In this document: piece by piece, positions 1-9,608 of the stretch
Layout of the letters: every line of letters starts with the position of its first letter
Numbering within the stretch: position 1 is the stretch's first letter
NCBI GenBank assembly: GCA_002747435.1
Contig: PDPH01000026.1
Span: forward strand, 1 to 34,768
DNA: 34,768 nucleotides
Reading direction: 5' to 3'
DNA from: Pseudomonadota bacterium
Lineage (GTDB): Bacteria; Pseudomonadota; Gammaproteobacteria; Thiotrichales; Thiotrichaceae
Translations under genes and position numbers: made by a program
Notes under the pieces: model-generated
What the model saw: the letters and a program-made list of their open reading frames with translations, nothing else
Told to the model about the DNA's origin: nothing
The model's database searches: none

Positions 1-1
1 T

Positions 2-691
2 GTCGAGCTACAAAAAGTGAAACAAAGGTTCTTTAAAGATCGAAGTATTTATTACTCGAGCTTTGCGATTCAAGAACAAGCCCAGCGTGGGGATTGGGAC
101 TATCAACTGGAAGCGGTTTACACCATTGGCATTCTCGACTTCATCATGGACGATGACCAAGCAGAGGTGCTCTACCATGCCCAATTAAAAGATCAACAGA
201 ATCGCTTGTTTTACGAAAAACTCAACTTTATTTATTTGGTGCTACCTCGCTTTAACAAAACGGCAGAACAACTGCGCAGCCTGCAAGACAAATGGCTGTA
301 TGTCTTCAAGCACTTACACGAACTGGACAGCATCCCGGAGGCACTTCACGAAGACATCTTTCAGCGTACCTTTGCTATTGCACAACTGGCACAATTCACC
401 CCCGGCGAGCGTAAAGCCTATGAAGACAGCATTAAATATTATCGAGATTTAAAGAATGCTTATGACACGGCACATCAAGAGGGCTTGGAGGAAGGTCTGG
501 AGATCGGACGGCAAGAGGGTGAGCAAATTGGCAGGGTGAAAGGTGAACAAGCGGGACTGGCTAAAGGTCGAACGGAAGGCATGGCAACCATTGTCCAACA
601 TCTACACGCGAATGGTTTAAGTCTGGAAGCTATTGTACAAATGACAGGCTTGAGTTTGGAACAAGTGACTAAGCTTCTGAAAAATCAATAG
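2..691 (+). CDS. Rpn/PD-(D/E)XK nuclease-family 'transposase' protein, 5'-truncated by window edge
   Basis: The reading frame is open to the left edge, so the gene begins outside the window; the GTG at 17 is internal. The first visible codons read V-E-L-Q-K, which fits the E-x-Q form of the PD-(D/E)XK catalytic motif. It is followed by the family's conserved F-x-D-R-x-x-Y-Y-x-S block and a G-x-W-x-Y-x-L-x-x-V-Y-x-I-x-I-L stretch. The C-terminal third is a Gly/Glu-rich tract (about residues 155-190 counted from position 17) of repeated E-G-x-x-x-G units, then a short helix-turn-helix-like end (LEAIVQMTGLSLEQV). This matches the Rpn (recombination-promoting nuclease) / PD-(D/E)XK transposase family, whose members are DNA endonucleases that spread in multiple copies. 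Only the region after the active site is visible. Family assignment is firm; biological role is not. Confidence 0.85.
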   Translation, partial: VELQKVKQRFFKDRSIYYSSFAIQEQAQRGDWDYQLEAVYTIGILDFIMDDDQAEVLYHAQLKDQQNRLFYEKLNFIYLVLPRFNKTAEQLRSLQDKWLYVFKHLHELDSIPEALHEDIFQRTFAIAQLAQFTPGERKAYEDSIKYYRDLKNAYDTAHQEGLEEGLEIGRQEGEQIGRVKGEQAGLAKGRTEGMATIVQHLHANGLSLEAIVQMTGLSLEQVTKLLKNQ

Positions 692-716
692 GCAGATTCA
701 GCTTCGGCTTGTTCAC

Positions 717-845
717 AGGGTCAACAACTACTCAGTGTACACCACCAAACGTTTAGCTGAATGACTGGAAGAACTACGGGTGGAGTTCACCCAATCCCGT
801 TCCCACTATTCCAACGATAATGTCCTATGATTGCAATGTAAAAAT
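717..845 (+). pseudogene. Remnant of an integrase-core (DDE) insertion-sequence transposase
   Basis: Read in the frame starting at 720, this stretch gives a peptide resembling the C-terminal part of an integrase-core transposase: V-Y-T-T-K-R-L-A-E, stop, L-E-E-L-R-V-E-F-T-Q-S-R-S, then H-Y-S-N-D-N, a second stop, and K-N-G. The motif E-F-T-x-S-R-x-x-x-S-N-D-N followed by a Glu and K-N-G is the block around the catalytic glutamate as I remember it. Here that position lies by a stop and reads Gln. With two in-frame stops and no upstream or downstream domain it is a fossil, ending against the tRNA. Family recognition is from memory of the motif, not a search. Confidence 0.55.
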
Positions 846-921
846 GGTGGGCCTGGAGGGACTTGAACCCGCGACCAATCGATTATGAGTCGACTGCTCT
901 GACCAACTGAGCTACAGGCCC
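845..921 (-). tRNA. ileX: tRNA-Ile2 (CAU anticodon, probably lysidine-modified); encoded CCA
   Basis: On the minus strand the sequence folds as a 77-nt tRNA. The acceptor stem is GGGCCTG/CAGGCCC, the D arm contains AGCTCAGTTGG, the anticodon stem is GTCGA/TCGAT with loop CTCATAA (loop 883-889, anticodon CAT 885-887), and the T arm contains GGTTCAA. The 3' end has discriminator A and encoded CCA (845-847). A CAT anticodon can mean elongator Met, initiator Met or Ile2. The CGACTCATAATCG anticodon arm and following TTGGTCGC variable region resemble E. coli ileX, not metT, and there is no initiator-type GGG/CCC anticodon stem. Linkage to rpoD is also what E. coli shows for ileX. If it is Ile2, TilS must modify C34 so that it reads AUA. 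Isotype confidence is lower than confidence in the tRNA itself. Confidence 0.9.
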
Positions 922-941
922 GAAAAACTTAATTTTGTACT

Positions 942-2840
942 TTATGACAAAGGCGGAGATTCATTGCCATCAAGAAAGCTGCGTAGCATATCTGATCGGC
1001 TCGGATGACGCAATTTTCTTAGCGCTTTTGCTTCAATTTGACGAATCCGCTCCCGCGTTACATCGAACTGCTTACCGACCTCTTCCAAAGTGTGATCCGT
1101 ATTCATATCAATGCCAAAACGCATCCGCAAAACCTTAGCCTCACGCGAAGTCAGACTAGATAATACCTCACGGGTCACTTCAGACAAACTATTTGTCGTT
1201 GCTGATTCCAGCGGTGACAAAATATTATTGTCCTCAATAAAATCACCTAAATGTGAATCTTCATCATCGCCAATCGGTGTCTCCATCGAAATAGGTTCTT
1301 TGGCTATTTTGAGCACCTTGCGGACTTTATCTTCAGGCATATCCATCGCTTCCGCCAATTCTTCGGGCGTTGCTTCACGTCCCATTTCTTGCAATAACTT
1401 GCGTGAAATACGATTGAGCTTATTGATGGTCTCAATCATATGAACCGGAATACGAATCGTACGGGCTTGGTCAGCAATGGAACGCGTAATGGCTTGCCGT
1501 ATCCACCAAGTAGCATAGGTAGAAAACTTATAACCACGACGGTATTCAAACTTATCAACTGCTTTCATCAAGCCAATATTGCCTTCTTGGATCAGATCCA
1601 AGAATTGCAGACCACGGTTGGTATATTTCTTAGCAATAGAAATCACCAAACGCAAATTAGCCTCCACCATCTCTTTCTTAGCACGGCGAGCCTTGGCTTC
1701 ACCCACCGACATGTTACGGTTGATTTCCTTAATTTGGGAAATACTCAAACGGCATTCTTGCTCAATTTCGCGTAACTGTTGCTGAGACTCCACTACCTGA
1801 TCTTCAATAGGCTGGAGGCTATCGCGCATATCAGGCCTGCTTTCGTAAAAACGCTTCAACCATTGCTCATCCGTTTCATTTTGTGGGAAACTTTCCACAA
1901 AAACTTGCCTTGACATACCACCTCGCTGCACACACAGCTTCATAATACTGCGCTCATGCGAACGAATGCGATTAACAATCTTATTAAGTTGTACTGTCAA
2001 CTTGTCAATCACAGGTTGAGCTAAGCGAAACTCCATGAATTTAGCGGCCACAGCATCTCGCGCTGCGGTATAATTTTTTTCATCATTATTCAAACGTGCC
2101 GCAACCGCAGCTTGGTATAAGCCGCGTAATTCATTGAATTTAGCAGCCGCCTCTTCCGGGTCAGGGCCAGTGTCAACAGGATCTTCCGTTACATCCTCTT
2201 CCTCATCGTCACTCGTGGCAACATCACCGCTGTCGCTATCCACCGCATCCACCTGCTCAGCGTCACTATTATCCTCATCATCTGAGCGCGACTGTAACTG
2301 AAAAGGCGCGTCATCAACGGCGTTAGGGTCAACAAAGCCATTGATAACATCCGTCAGACGCATGACTTCTTGCTCAATTAAGTCCGATATTTCCAATAAT
2401 ACTTCGGTGGACGCTGGATATTGCGCCAATGCCTTGAGGATTTCATTCAGACCTTCCTCAATGCGAATAGCAATCTGTATCTCCCCTTCACGGGTCAACA
2501 GCTCCACAGTCCCCATTTCACGCATATACATGCGTACCGGATCAGTAGTACGGCCAAAATCGCTATCGACATTCGCCAAAGCAGCGGCAGCTTCTTCAGC
2601 GGCTTCATCATCTGCCTGAACAGCATCTTCGTTCAGCAATAGGGAATCGGCATCCGGTGTATGCTCAAACACCGTGATACCCATATCGTTGATCATGGCA
2701 ACGATATCCTCAATCTGTTCAGGATCGACGATAGTATCCGGCAAATGGTCGTTGACCTCAGCGTAGGTAAGGTAGCCCTGTTCCTTACCACGGGCAATCA
2801 ACTCTTTAAGACTAGATTGTTGCTGCTCTTGTTGACTCAT
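942..2840 (-). CDS. rpoD: RNA polymerase primary sigma factor RpoD (sigma-70)
   Basis: A 632-residue housekeeping sigma factor that directs RNA polymerase to -10/-35 promoters. Region 1.1 occupies about 1-80, and region 1.2 about 97-130 ([12 protein letters not shown]). A long acidic Asp/Glu/Ser-rich stretch (about 185-230) opens the non-conserved region. Region 2 spans about 385-465, with [11 protein letters not shown] and the promoter-melting Y-A-T-W-W-I-R-Q-A. Region 3 is about 470-540. Region 4 (about 560-620) carries the -35-reading helix T-L-E-E-V-G...[10 protein letters not shown]. Length is close to E. coli RpoD (613); the excess is in the acidic linker and a short tail after S-F-L-D. 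It lies 95 nt downstream of dnaG on the same strand with its own candidate promoter in the gap, and is followed at once by the tRNA. Confidence 0.98.
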   Translation of the reverse strand: MSQQEQQQSSLKELIARGKEQGYLTYAEVNDHLPDTIVDPEQIEDIVAMINDMGITVFEHTPDADSLLLNEDAVQADDEAAEEAAAALANVDSDFGRTTDPVRMYMREMGTVELLTREGEIQIAIRIEEGLNEILKALAQYPASTEVLLEISDLIEQEVMRLTDVINGFVDPNAVDDAPFQLQSRSDDEDNSDAEQVDAVDSDSGDVATSDDEEEDVTEDPVDTGPDPEEAAAKFNELRGLYQAAVAARLNNDEKNYTAARDAVAAKFMEFRLAQPVIDKLTVQLNKIVNRIRSHERSIMKLCVQRGGMSRQVFVESFPQNETDEQWLKRFYESRPDMRDSLQPIEDQVVESQQQLREIEQECRLSISQIKEINRNMSVGEAKARRAKKEMVEANLRLVISIAKKYTNRGLQFLDLIQEGNIGLMKAVDKFEYRRGYKFSTYATWWIRQAITRSIADQARTIRIPVHMIETINKLNRISRKLLQEMGREATPEELAEAMDMPEDKVRKVLKIAKEPISMETPIGDDEDSHLGDFIEDNNILSPLESATTNSLSEVTREVLSSLTSREAKVLRMRFGIDMNTDHTLEEVGKQFDVTRERIRQIEAKALRKLRHPSRSDMLRSFLDGNESPPLS

Positions 2841-2875
2841 ATGTCTCGTTTCGACCTCGACAAAATGGACGCGCG

Positions 2876-2884
2876 ATTATAGCA
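2876..2884 (-). promoter_or_regulatory. Extended -10 promoter for rpoD in the dnaG-rpoD gap
   Basis: On the minus strand the gap holds TGC-TATAAT, a perfect -10 hexamer (2881-2876) with the TG dinucleotide of extended -10 promoters. It is followed by a GC-rich discriminator (CGCGCG). The -35 position 17 nt upstream is poor (TCTTTA), as is usual when an extended -10 is present. Predicted transcription would start near 2869, leaving a leader of about 28 nt before the rpoD ATG. A GC-rich discriminator is a feature of stringently controlled promoters; that link is inference. Confidence 0.6.
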
Positions 2885-2935
2885 CACAGTAGTTAAAATA
2901 AAGACTAGTAAAATAGCATGGATTATCTTAATGAT

Positions 2936-4777
2936 TCATCCGGCAACATTGTGAATGTCGTGCAGGAGCGACAGAAGGTCATGTTTTTCCTGAAAAGTCA
3001 AGCCTTCAGTTTGCTCCTTGTGTAACAATTTATCCAAAGCCTTTTGGTGAGCTTGGCGGCGAATTTGGCATAAGCAGTCTTCAAATTCACGTAGTAACAA
3101 ACCCTCTTCCGATTCATTAGGCTGCCACTGCATCAGCTTCAACAGTACCTGCTCGTGTACAGTACCTCGAAAATGCTCCAATAACGCGGCAGAATGTATG
3201 TGGGGATACTCTTCAATAATTTCAACTAAATGCGCCAATAAATCCATGCCAGGTAGATTCCATTCCAACAGCTTTTCAGGATTTCCAACCGAACTAGCCA
3301 GTGAAGGCGAGTGCATTAATAAAGTAATAGCATAACGTACAGGTGTTTTTTTCACCTCAAAATCCCGACTATGTTGCGGAATAACGCCTAAAACTGGCTT
3401 AGCTTCCTGCCAACGTCCTGCCTTAAACTCCCCATTCGAATGTACTTTTGCAGAAAATGTTTTTATTGATTTACCTTGTTGCTCAAACACCACTTGACTA
3501 CGACGCTGTACTTCACGTAACAAGTGCGTTTTCAAGTGAATAGCTGGCATCAAAGCCAATAAACGCTTCGCTTCTGTAGCAAACTTTACCCCATCCTCAA
3601 CCGTATTTAAGGTTGCAACAGACTCAAACTCAAAACCAAGCTTATCCACCAGTCCATCAATAAAAAATGTTGATAAGGCTTGCGCTTTGTGTATGGCTTG
3701 CTCAAAACCTTCCTTACCCACTTTACGGATTTGGCTGTCGGGATCCTCACCTTGCGGCAAAAACAAAAACTTCACTTTGCGATCATCGCGTAACTCTGGC
3801 AGAATGACCTCCAAAGCTTTCCAAGCCGCATTGCGGCCAGCTCGGTCGCCATCAAAAGAAAATACAATCTCCGCCACACCCTGAAACAGGGTTCTCACAT
3901 GCTCTTGAGTGGTCGCAGTGCCCAAAGTAGCAACACTATAAGTAATGCCGTATTGCGCTAAAGCAATCACGTCCATATACCCTTCGACCACCAACCAGCG
4001 CTTTAAGTGACGAGTGTTTTGCCTTGCTTCATAAAAGCCGTATAGCTCACTACCTTTATGAAATAATTCAGTTTCTGGGGAATTCAGGTATTTAGGCGTA
4101 CTATCATCAAGCACACGCCCCCCAAAACCCACCGTGCGCCCACGACGGTCACGAATGGGAAACATCAAACGCCCGCGAAAACGATCATAGATTCGCCCTG
4201 AGGCATTCGCAAGCTGCAAACCACTGTCCAATAACTGCTTCTGTGTAAAACGTCCAACGAATCGTTTACCTACTGCATCCCAACTATCAGGTGCATACCC
4301 CAAGGCAAATTGTTGAATAACTACGTCGCTTAAACCCCGTTTTTGTAAATAAGTTCGCGCTGATGCTGCCTTAGACAAGTGATCTTGATAAAAAGTTCGA
4401 ACCTCATCTAACAAATTGTAAGTAGTTTGTTCATGTTGTGGGCGTTTACTAGCCGCAAATGACTTTTGACTAGTCGTTTCACGCGGTACTTCCAAACCTA
4501 AGTGACGTGCCAAAGTCTCAATGGCCTCGGTATACTCCATATGATCATATTCCATCAGGAAAGTAATCGCGCTGCCATGAGCGCCGCAGCCAAAGCAATG
4601 GTAAAACTGCTTGCTGGGGCTAACGCTAAAAGAAGGTGTCTTTTCACCGTGAAATGGACAGCATGCCGTAAACTCGCGCCCTGCTTTTTTCAAAGGCACA
4701 CGAGTCTGAATCACATCGACTATATCAATGCGAGTCAGTAATTGATCAATAAATGCTTTAGGAATACGTCCAGCCAT
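2936..4777 (-). CDS. dnaG: DNA primase DnaG
   Basis: Synthesises RNA primers for replication-fork DNA synthesis. The 613-residue protein has the N-terminal CHC2 zinc finger (C40-x2-H43...C61-x2-C64) followed by the RNA-polymerase core. The TOPRIM fold is recognised by V-V-E-G-Y-M-D-V-I (about 264-272) and the metal-binding F-D-G-D-x-A-G motif (about 312). The C-terminal part is the less conserved DnaB-helicase interaction domain. A GGAG lies immediately before the ATG at 4777, which has the usual family N-terminus (MAGRIPKAFIDQLL). It is the first gene of a dnaG-rpoD unit; rpsU, which normally precedes it, is missing, and the divergent neighbour is gltB. Confidence 0.98.
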   Translation of the reverse strand: MAGRIPKAFIDQLLTRIDIVDVIQTRVPLKKAGREFTACCPFHGEKTPSFSVSPSKQFYHCFGCGAHGSAITFLMEYDHMEYTEAIETLARHLGLEVPRETTSQKSFAASKRPQHEQTTYNLLDEVRTFYQDHLSKAASARTYLQKRGLSDVVIQQFALGYAPDSWDAVGKRFVGRFTQKQLLDSGLQLANASGRIYDRFRGRLMFPIRDRRGRTVGFGGRVLDDSTPKYLNSPETELFHKGSELYGFYEARQNTRHLKRWLVVEGYMDVIALAQYGITYSVATLGTATTQEHVRTLFQGVAEIVFSFDGDRAGRNAAWKALEVILPELRDDRKVKFLFLPQGEDPDSQIRKVGKEGFEQAIHKAQALSTFFIDGLVDKLGFEFESVATLNTVEDGVKFATEAKRLLALMPAIHLKTHLLREVQRRSQVVFEQQGKSIKTFSAKVHSNGEFKAGRWQEAKPVLGVIPQHSRDFEVKKTPVRYAITLLMHSPSLASSVGNPEKLLEWNLPGMDLLAHLVEIIEEYPHIHSAALLEHFRGTVHEQVLLKLMQWQPNESEEGLLLREFEDCLCQIRRQAHQKALDKLLHKEQTEGLTFQEKHDLLSLLHDIHNVAG

Positions 4778-4982
4778 TGCTCCAACTCAGGCACACTAAA
4801 AATCGTGCACTGCAAAAACTTTTACTTAGCTTGTTCAATAATATTAGAATAAGAACCCATGCGTTTGGGATAGCCTGTTAGAGCCATCTTACCTGAAATT
4901 CAACTCAGGATAGGTTGACAATATCACCTATAATTTTATTTCATTAAGCGCAACTGTTTGATGAGTTGCCTGAAAGGATCCG

Positions 4983-7900
4983 ATGAAAGAAACTGCATTA
5001 TTCCCCCCGCCACAGGGGCTGTATGACCCTGCTCACGAACATGATGCCTGTGGTATGGGCTTTGTGGCTCACCTGAAGGGAATCAAATCCAACCAAATTG
5101 TACAACAGGCTCTAAAAGTACTTATCCACATGGAACACCGTGGTGCTTGTGGCTGTGAAGAGAATAGCGGCGACGGTGCTGGCATTATGCTACAAATCCC
5201 ACACCGTTTCATGCAGAAAGTATGTAAAGCATTACATATCCAGTTGCCTGATGCGGGCGATTATGCCGTTGGCTTTACTTATTTACCACAAGATGATGCT
5301 ATTCGCGCTGATGCAGTGAGTCATTTTGAGCGCATTGCACAAGAAGAAGGCCAACCAATACTAGGTTGGCGTGATATTCCAGTTAATCCATCGCCTATCG
5401 GTAAGACTGCCCTGAAAAGCATGCCTTTGATGCGTATGGTCTTTATTGCACGCTCTGCCGATGTTCCAGCCGGTATTGACTTCGAACGTAAGCTCTATGT
5501 CATCCGTAAACGTACTTCCAGTGCGGTGCTATATCGAGAAAATCCGGGTTACATCTATTTTGCCAGTTTGTCTTCACGCACGATTATTTACAAAGGCATG
5601 TTGACAACCGAGCAAGTACAACTATTTTATCCCGATCTATCTGATCCTGATATGGAAACGGCTATTGCACTGGTGCACTCGCGCTTTTCCACCAATACAT
5701 TCCCCAGTTGGGAACGTGCCCATCCGAATCGCTATATGATTCACAATGGTGAAATCAATACCATGCGCGGCAATCAGAACTGGATGAATGCGCGTGAGGA
5801 TATAATTAAAACCGAGATATTTGATACGGATGTTAGCAAACTCTATCCCATTGTGCGTCCAGACGGTAGCGATTCTGCACGCATGGATAATACCCTAGAA
5901 TTCTTGTATCTATCCGGCTACTCATTGCCGCACGCCATGATGATGATGGTACCAGAGCCTTGGGCTAAGCACGAAAACATGGACCCGGCCAAACGGGCTT
6001 TCTACCAGTATCATAGCTGCCTCATGGAACCTTGGGATGGCCCCGCTGCTCTAGGCTTTACCGATGGTACAGTTGTAGGTGCTACATTGGATCGGAATGG
6101 TTTACGTCCTTCACGCTATTATCTGACCCATGATGACATGATTATTTTGGCCTCTGAAGTCGGCGTATTGGACGATTTACCAGAAGAAAAAGTCATTTCC
6201 AAACAGCGCTTACAACCAGGCCGTATGTTGCTGGTTGATACCGCACGAGGCCGCATTATTTCCGATGAGGAAGTCAAAGCTGAAGTGGCACGCACTAAAC
6301 CTTATCAGGCTTGGCTTGAACAATACATGGTAGCTTTGGAAGACTTGCCTTCAGCGCCTGAAGTACCTGTGCCTGCTCATGACGCTTTGATTCAGCGCCA
6401 AAAAGCTTTTGGTTATACTTACGAAGATTTACGCAAAGTGATTGTGCCAATGGCACGTGATGGTATTGACCCACTAGGTGCAATGGGCTGTGACTCGCCT
6501 TTAGCAGTCTTGTCTGACCAACCGCAACCGCTGTTTAATTATTTCAAACAGCTATTTGCTCAAGTGACCAATCCACCATTAGATGCCATTCGTGAAGCCA
6601 TTGTCACCTCTTCCTTAACAACATTAGGTTCTGAAGGCGACATCACCCAGCCTGCCCCAGACAGTTGCCAGCAGATTCTATTGCAAACGCCCATACTGGA
6701 TAATGCCGAACTGGCAAAGCTTAAAAATATCGATCGTACCGGTTTCCGGTGCACCACTTTGCCCATTCTGTTCAAAGCGGATGGTCAAGCAGGCACACTG
6801 GAACGTGCGCTGAGTGAACTGTTTGCAGCGGCGGATGTGGCGATTGAGCATGGTGTCAATTTATTGATATTGTCTGATCAAGGCGTGGACGCAGCGTATG
6901 CGCCGATTCCTTCTTTACTCGCTGTTTCAGGCTTGCACCATCATCTGATTCGGCATGGCAACCGTACTCAGGTGGCACTCATTTTAGAGTCGGGTGAACC
7001 GCGTGAGGTGCATCACTTCTCAGCCCTGCTCAGTTACGGCGCACAAGCGATTAATCCTTACACCGCTTTTGAGTCCATTGATGATGCGATTACAGAAGGT
7101 TTATTGACCGATACCCATCATGACAAAGCCGTTGCCCAATACATTAAGGCGATCACCAAAGGCGTGATCAAGGTCATGTCTAAAATCGGTATTTCTACCG
7201 TGCAGTCCTATCGCGGTGCACAAATTTTTGAAGCTTTGGGTATTCATCCCAGCGTCATTGATCGCTATTTTACCGCCACAGCTTCACGTATTGGCGGTAT
7301 TGATTTGGATACCATTGCCAAAGAAACGCTCATCCGTCACAAACGTGCCTTTAATCATTACGACAGCGACCGCCGTTCCTTAACATCAGGTGGCGTTTTT
7401 CAGTGGCGCAGTGGTGAAGAAGCACATCAGTATAATCCGCAAACGATTTATATGCTGCAAAAGGCCGTGCGCACGGGCGACTACAAACTGTTCAAGCAGT
7501 ACACGGCTTTATTGAGCGAAGATCCTGAGGTCAAATTTAATCTGCGTAATTTAATGGATTTTGACTATGCGGCCACGCCTATTCCGCTAGAAACAGTCGA
7601 ACCCGCCTCGGAAATCGTTAAACGCTTTAAAAGCGGCGCCATGTCTTATGGCTCGATCAGCCCCGAAGCGCATGAAGCTTTAGCCATTGCTATGAATCGT
7701 TTGGGTGCTAAATCCAACTCCGGCGAAGGTGGCGAAGATCCAGCGCGTTACATACCAGAAACAAACGGTGACTCACGTTGTAGTGCGATCAAACAGGTTG
7801 CTTCTGGCCGTTTTGGTGTCACCAGCCTATACCTTAGCCATGCACAAGAGCTACAAATCAAGCTGGCTCAAGGTGCAAAACCTGGTGAAGGCGGACAATT

Positions 7901-9578
7901 ACCTGGCAAAAAAGTCTATCCGTGGATTGCACGAGTACGCGGCACGACCCCAGGCGTGGGCTTGATTTCACCGCCACCACACCATGATATTTACTCTATC
8001 GAGGACTTGGCACAACTGATCCATGACCTGAAAAATGCTAATCGCTTTGCGCGCATCAATATCAAATTGGTTGCTGGTTCTGGCGTAGGCACTATTGCTG
8101 CCGGTGCGGTTAAGGGTAAAGCAGATGTGGTTCTGGTGTCCGGTTATGACGGTGGAACAGGTGCATCACCTAAAACCAGTGTGCAACACGCTGGTTTACC
8201 TTGGGAATTGGGTCTAGCAGAAACGCATCAAACTTTATTACTGAACAACTTGCGCAGTCGGGTGCGTTTGGAGACAGACGGTAAACTCATGACTGGCCGT
8301 GATGTGGTGGTCGCCGCTTTATTGGGGGCTGAGGAGTATGGCTTTGCGACGATGCCACTCGTTGCACTGGGCTGTGTCATGATGCGCGTTTGCCATTTGG
8401 ATACTTGTCCGGTGGGCATTGCGACCCAAAACCCCGAATTGCGCCAAAAGTATAGCGGTGATCCACAATATGTCGTCAACTTATTGACCTTCATTGCGGA
8501 AGAAATGCGCGAATACATGGCCAAACTAGGCTTCCGCACGGTAGACGAAATGGTGGGGCGCGTTGACAAATTACGTCAGAAAAACATCGACCATTGGAAA
8601 ATAGGCCGTGTCGATTTAAGCAATATTTTGTACCAGCCTGCATTAGAGGAATGCGATGGTATACGTTGGAATCGCTTACAGGATCATGGCATTGATGCTT
8701 CACTGGATATGCAGCGTATCTTAGAAACTTGCTTGCCTGCCCTAGAACAAGGTCAAAAAGTTAAAGCTGAGTTCACTATCAAAAATATTGATCGCGTCGT
8801 CGGTACGATCACCGGGCATGAATTAACCCAGCGTTATGGTGCTCAGGGGCTACCAGAAGATACGATTCACCTAAAATTCAATGGTTCAGCAGGGCAAAGC
8901 TTTGCTGCCTTTATCCCCAAAGGCATGACGCTGGAGTTGGAGGGCGATGCCAATGATTACATTGGCAAAGGTCTATCCGGTGGCAAAATTATTGTCTATC
9001 CACCCCATGAGGCTCATTATACTGCTGAAGCTAATATTCTGATTGGTAATGTGGCCTTTTTCGGGGCGAGTGCCGGTGAGGCTTATATTCGTGGCGTTGC
9101 TGGAGAACGCTTCTGTGTACGTAACTCGGGTGTGCAGGTGGTGGTTGAAGGCGCGGGTGATCATGGCTGCGAATACATGACCGGCGGTACGGTTGTCATT
9201 CTGGGTGATGTAGGCCGCAACTTTGCAGCAGGTATGTCAGGTGGCGTGGCCTATGTTTATGATACCAAAGGCATACTGGCAGAAAGCGGTAACCGTGAAA
9301 TGGTGGCCTATGGTGCTTTGGAAGATGCTACTGAAATAGCACTCGTCAAAACCATGATTGAAAAACACGTGCTGTACACACAAAGTCCGCGTGGCAGTAT
9401 GATTCTGGCTGACTGGGGCAAGCAGTACCAACACTTTATACGGGTCATGCCGCACGATTATAAGCGCATGTTGGCAACCATTCGCGCTTTCGAAGCGCAA
9501 GGCATGATGGGTGAAGAAGCGCTGATGGCTGCCTTTAAGGCCAATCATGAAGATGATTCTCGCGCCAGCGGTAACTGA
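4983..9578 (+). CDS. gltB: Glutamate synthase (NADPH) large subunit
   Basis: Transfers the glutamine amide nitrogen to 2-oxoglutarate in ammonium assimilation. The 1531-residue protein starts with a 22-residue propeptide before the nucleophile Cys23 (H-D-A-C-G-M-G-F) of the class II glutaminase domain (about 23-430). A central linker domain follows, then the FMN-binding synthase barrel (about 800-1200) and a C-terminal GXGXG beta-helix (about 1270-1500, repeated G-x-G-x-x-G blocks such as [12 protein letters not shown]). The 3Fe-4S cysteines are C1131, C1137 and C1142, in the expected C-x5-C-x4-C spacing. An AAGGA precedes the ATG. The next gene is its partner gltD, 30 nt downstream. Confidence 0.98.
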   Translation: MKETALFPPPQGLYDPAHEHDACGMGFVAHLKGIKSNQIVQQALKVLIHMEHRGACGCEENSGDGAGIMLQIPHRFMQKVCKALHIQLPDAGDYAVGFTYLPQDDAIRADAVSHFERIAQEEGQPILGWRDIPVNPSPIGKTALKSMPLMRMVFIARSADVPAGIDFERKLYVIRKRTSSAVLYRENPGYIYFASLSSRTIIYKGMLTTEQVQLFYPDLSDPDMETAIALVHSRFSTNTFPSWERAHPNRYMIHNGEINTMRGNQNWMNAREDIIKTEIFDTDVSKLYPIVRPDGSDSARMDNTLEFLYLSGYSLPHAMMMMVPEPWAKHENMDPAKRAFYQYHSCLMEPWDGPAALGFTDGTVVGATLDRNGLRPSRYYLTHDDMIILASEVGVLDDLPEEKVISKQRLQPGRMLLVDTARGRIISDEEVKAEVARTKPYQAWLEQYMVALEDLPSAPEVPVPAHDALIQRQKAFGYTYEDLRKVIVPMARDGIDPLGAMGCDSPLAVLSDQPQPLFNYFKQLFAQVTNPPLDAIREAIVTSSLTTLGSEGDITQPAPDSCQQILLQTPILDNAELAKLKNIDRTGFRCTTLPILFKADGQAGTLERALSELFAAADVAIEHGVNLLILSDQGVDAAYAPIPSLLAVSGLHHHLIRHGNRTQVALILESGEPREVHHFSALLSYGAQAINPYTAFESIDDAITEGLLTDTHHDKAVAQYIKAITKGVIKVMSKIGISTVQSYRGAQIFEALGIHPSVIDRYFTATASRIGGIDLDTIAKETLIRHKRAFNHYDSDRRSLTSGGVFQWRSGEEAHQYNPQTIYMLQKAVRTGDYKLFKQYTALLSEDPEVKFNLRNLMDFDYAATPIPLETVEPASEIVKRFKSGAMSYGSISPEAHEALAIAMNRLGAKSNSGEGGEDPARYIPETNGDSRCSAIKQVASGRFGVTSLYLSHAQELQIKLAQGAKPGEGGQLPGKKVYPWIARVRGTTPGVGLISPPPHHDIYSIEDLAQLIHDLKNANRFARINIKLVAGSGVGTIAAGAVKGKADVVLVSGYDGGTGASPKTSVQHAGLPWELGLAETHQTLLLNNLRSRVRLETDGKLMTGRDVVVAALLGAEEYGFATMPLVALGCVMMRVCHLDTCPVGIATQNPELRQKYSGDPQYVVNLLTFIAEEMREYMAKLGFRTVDEMVGRVDKLRQKNIDHWKIGRVDLSNILYQPALEECDGIRWNRLQDHGIDASLDMQRILETCLPALEQGQKVKAEFTIKNIDRVVGTITGHELTQRYGAQGLPEDTIHLKFNGSAGQSFAAFIPKGMTLELEGDANDYIGKGLSGGKIIVYPPHEAHYTAEANILIGNVAFFGASAGEAYIRGVAGERFCVRNSGVQVVVEGAGDHGCEYMTGGTVVILGDVGRNFAAGMSGGVAYVYDTKGILAESGNREMVAYGALEDATEIALVKTMIEKHVLYTQSPRGSMILADWGKQYQHFIRVMPHDYKRMLATIRAFEAQGMMGEEALMAAFKANHEDDSRASGN

Positions 9579-9608
9579 TGGCCACTGAAAACAGGGAGAT
9601 TTTTATAC

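Noticed and set aside
2661..2882. Plus-strand open frames across rpoD, gltB and other long genes
   Set aside because: They are antisense or out-of-frame shadows of well-conserved coding regions.
4915..4934. TTGACA (4915) and TATAAT (4929) upstream of gltB as one promoter
   Set aside because: The hexamers are only 8 bp apart; neither has a good partner at 16-18 bp, so they cannot form one sigma-70 promoter. TATAAT alone may still be used.
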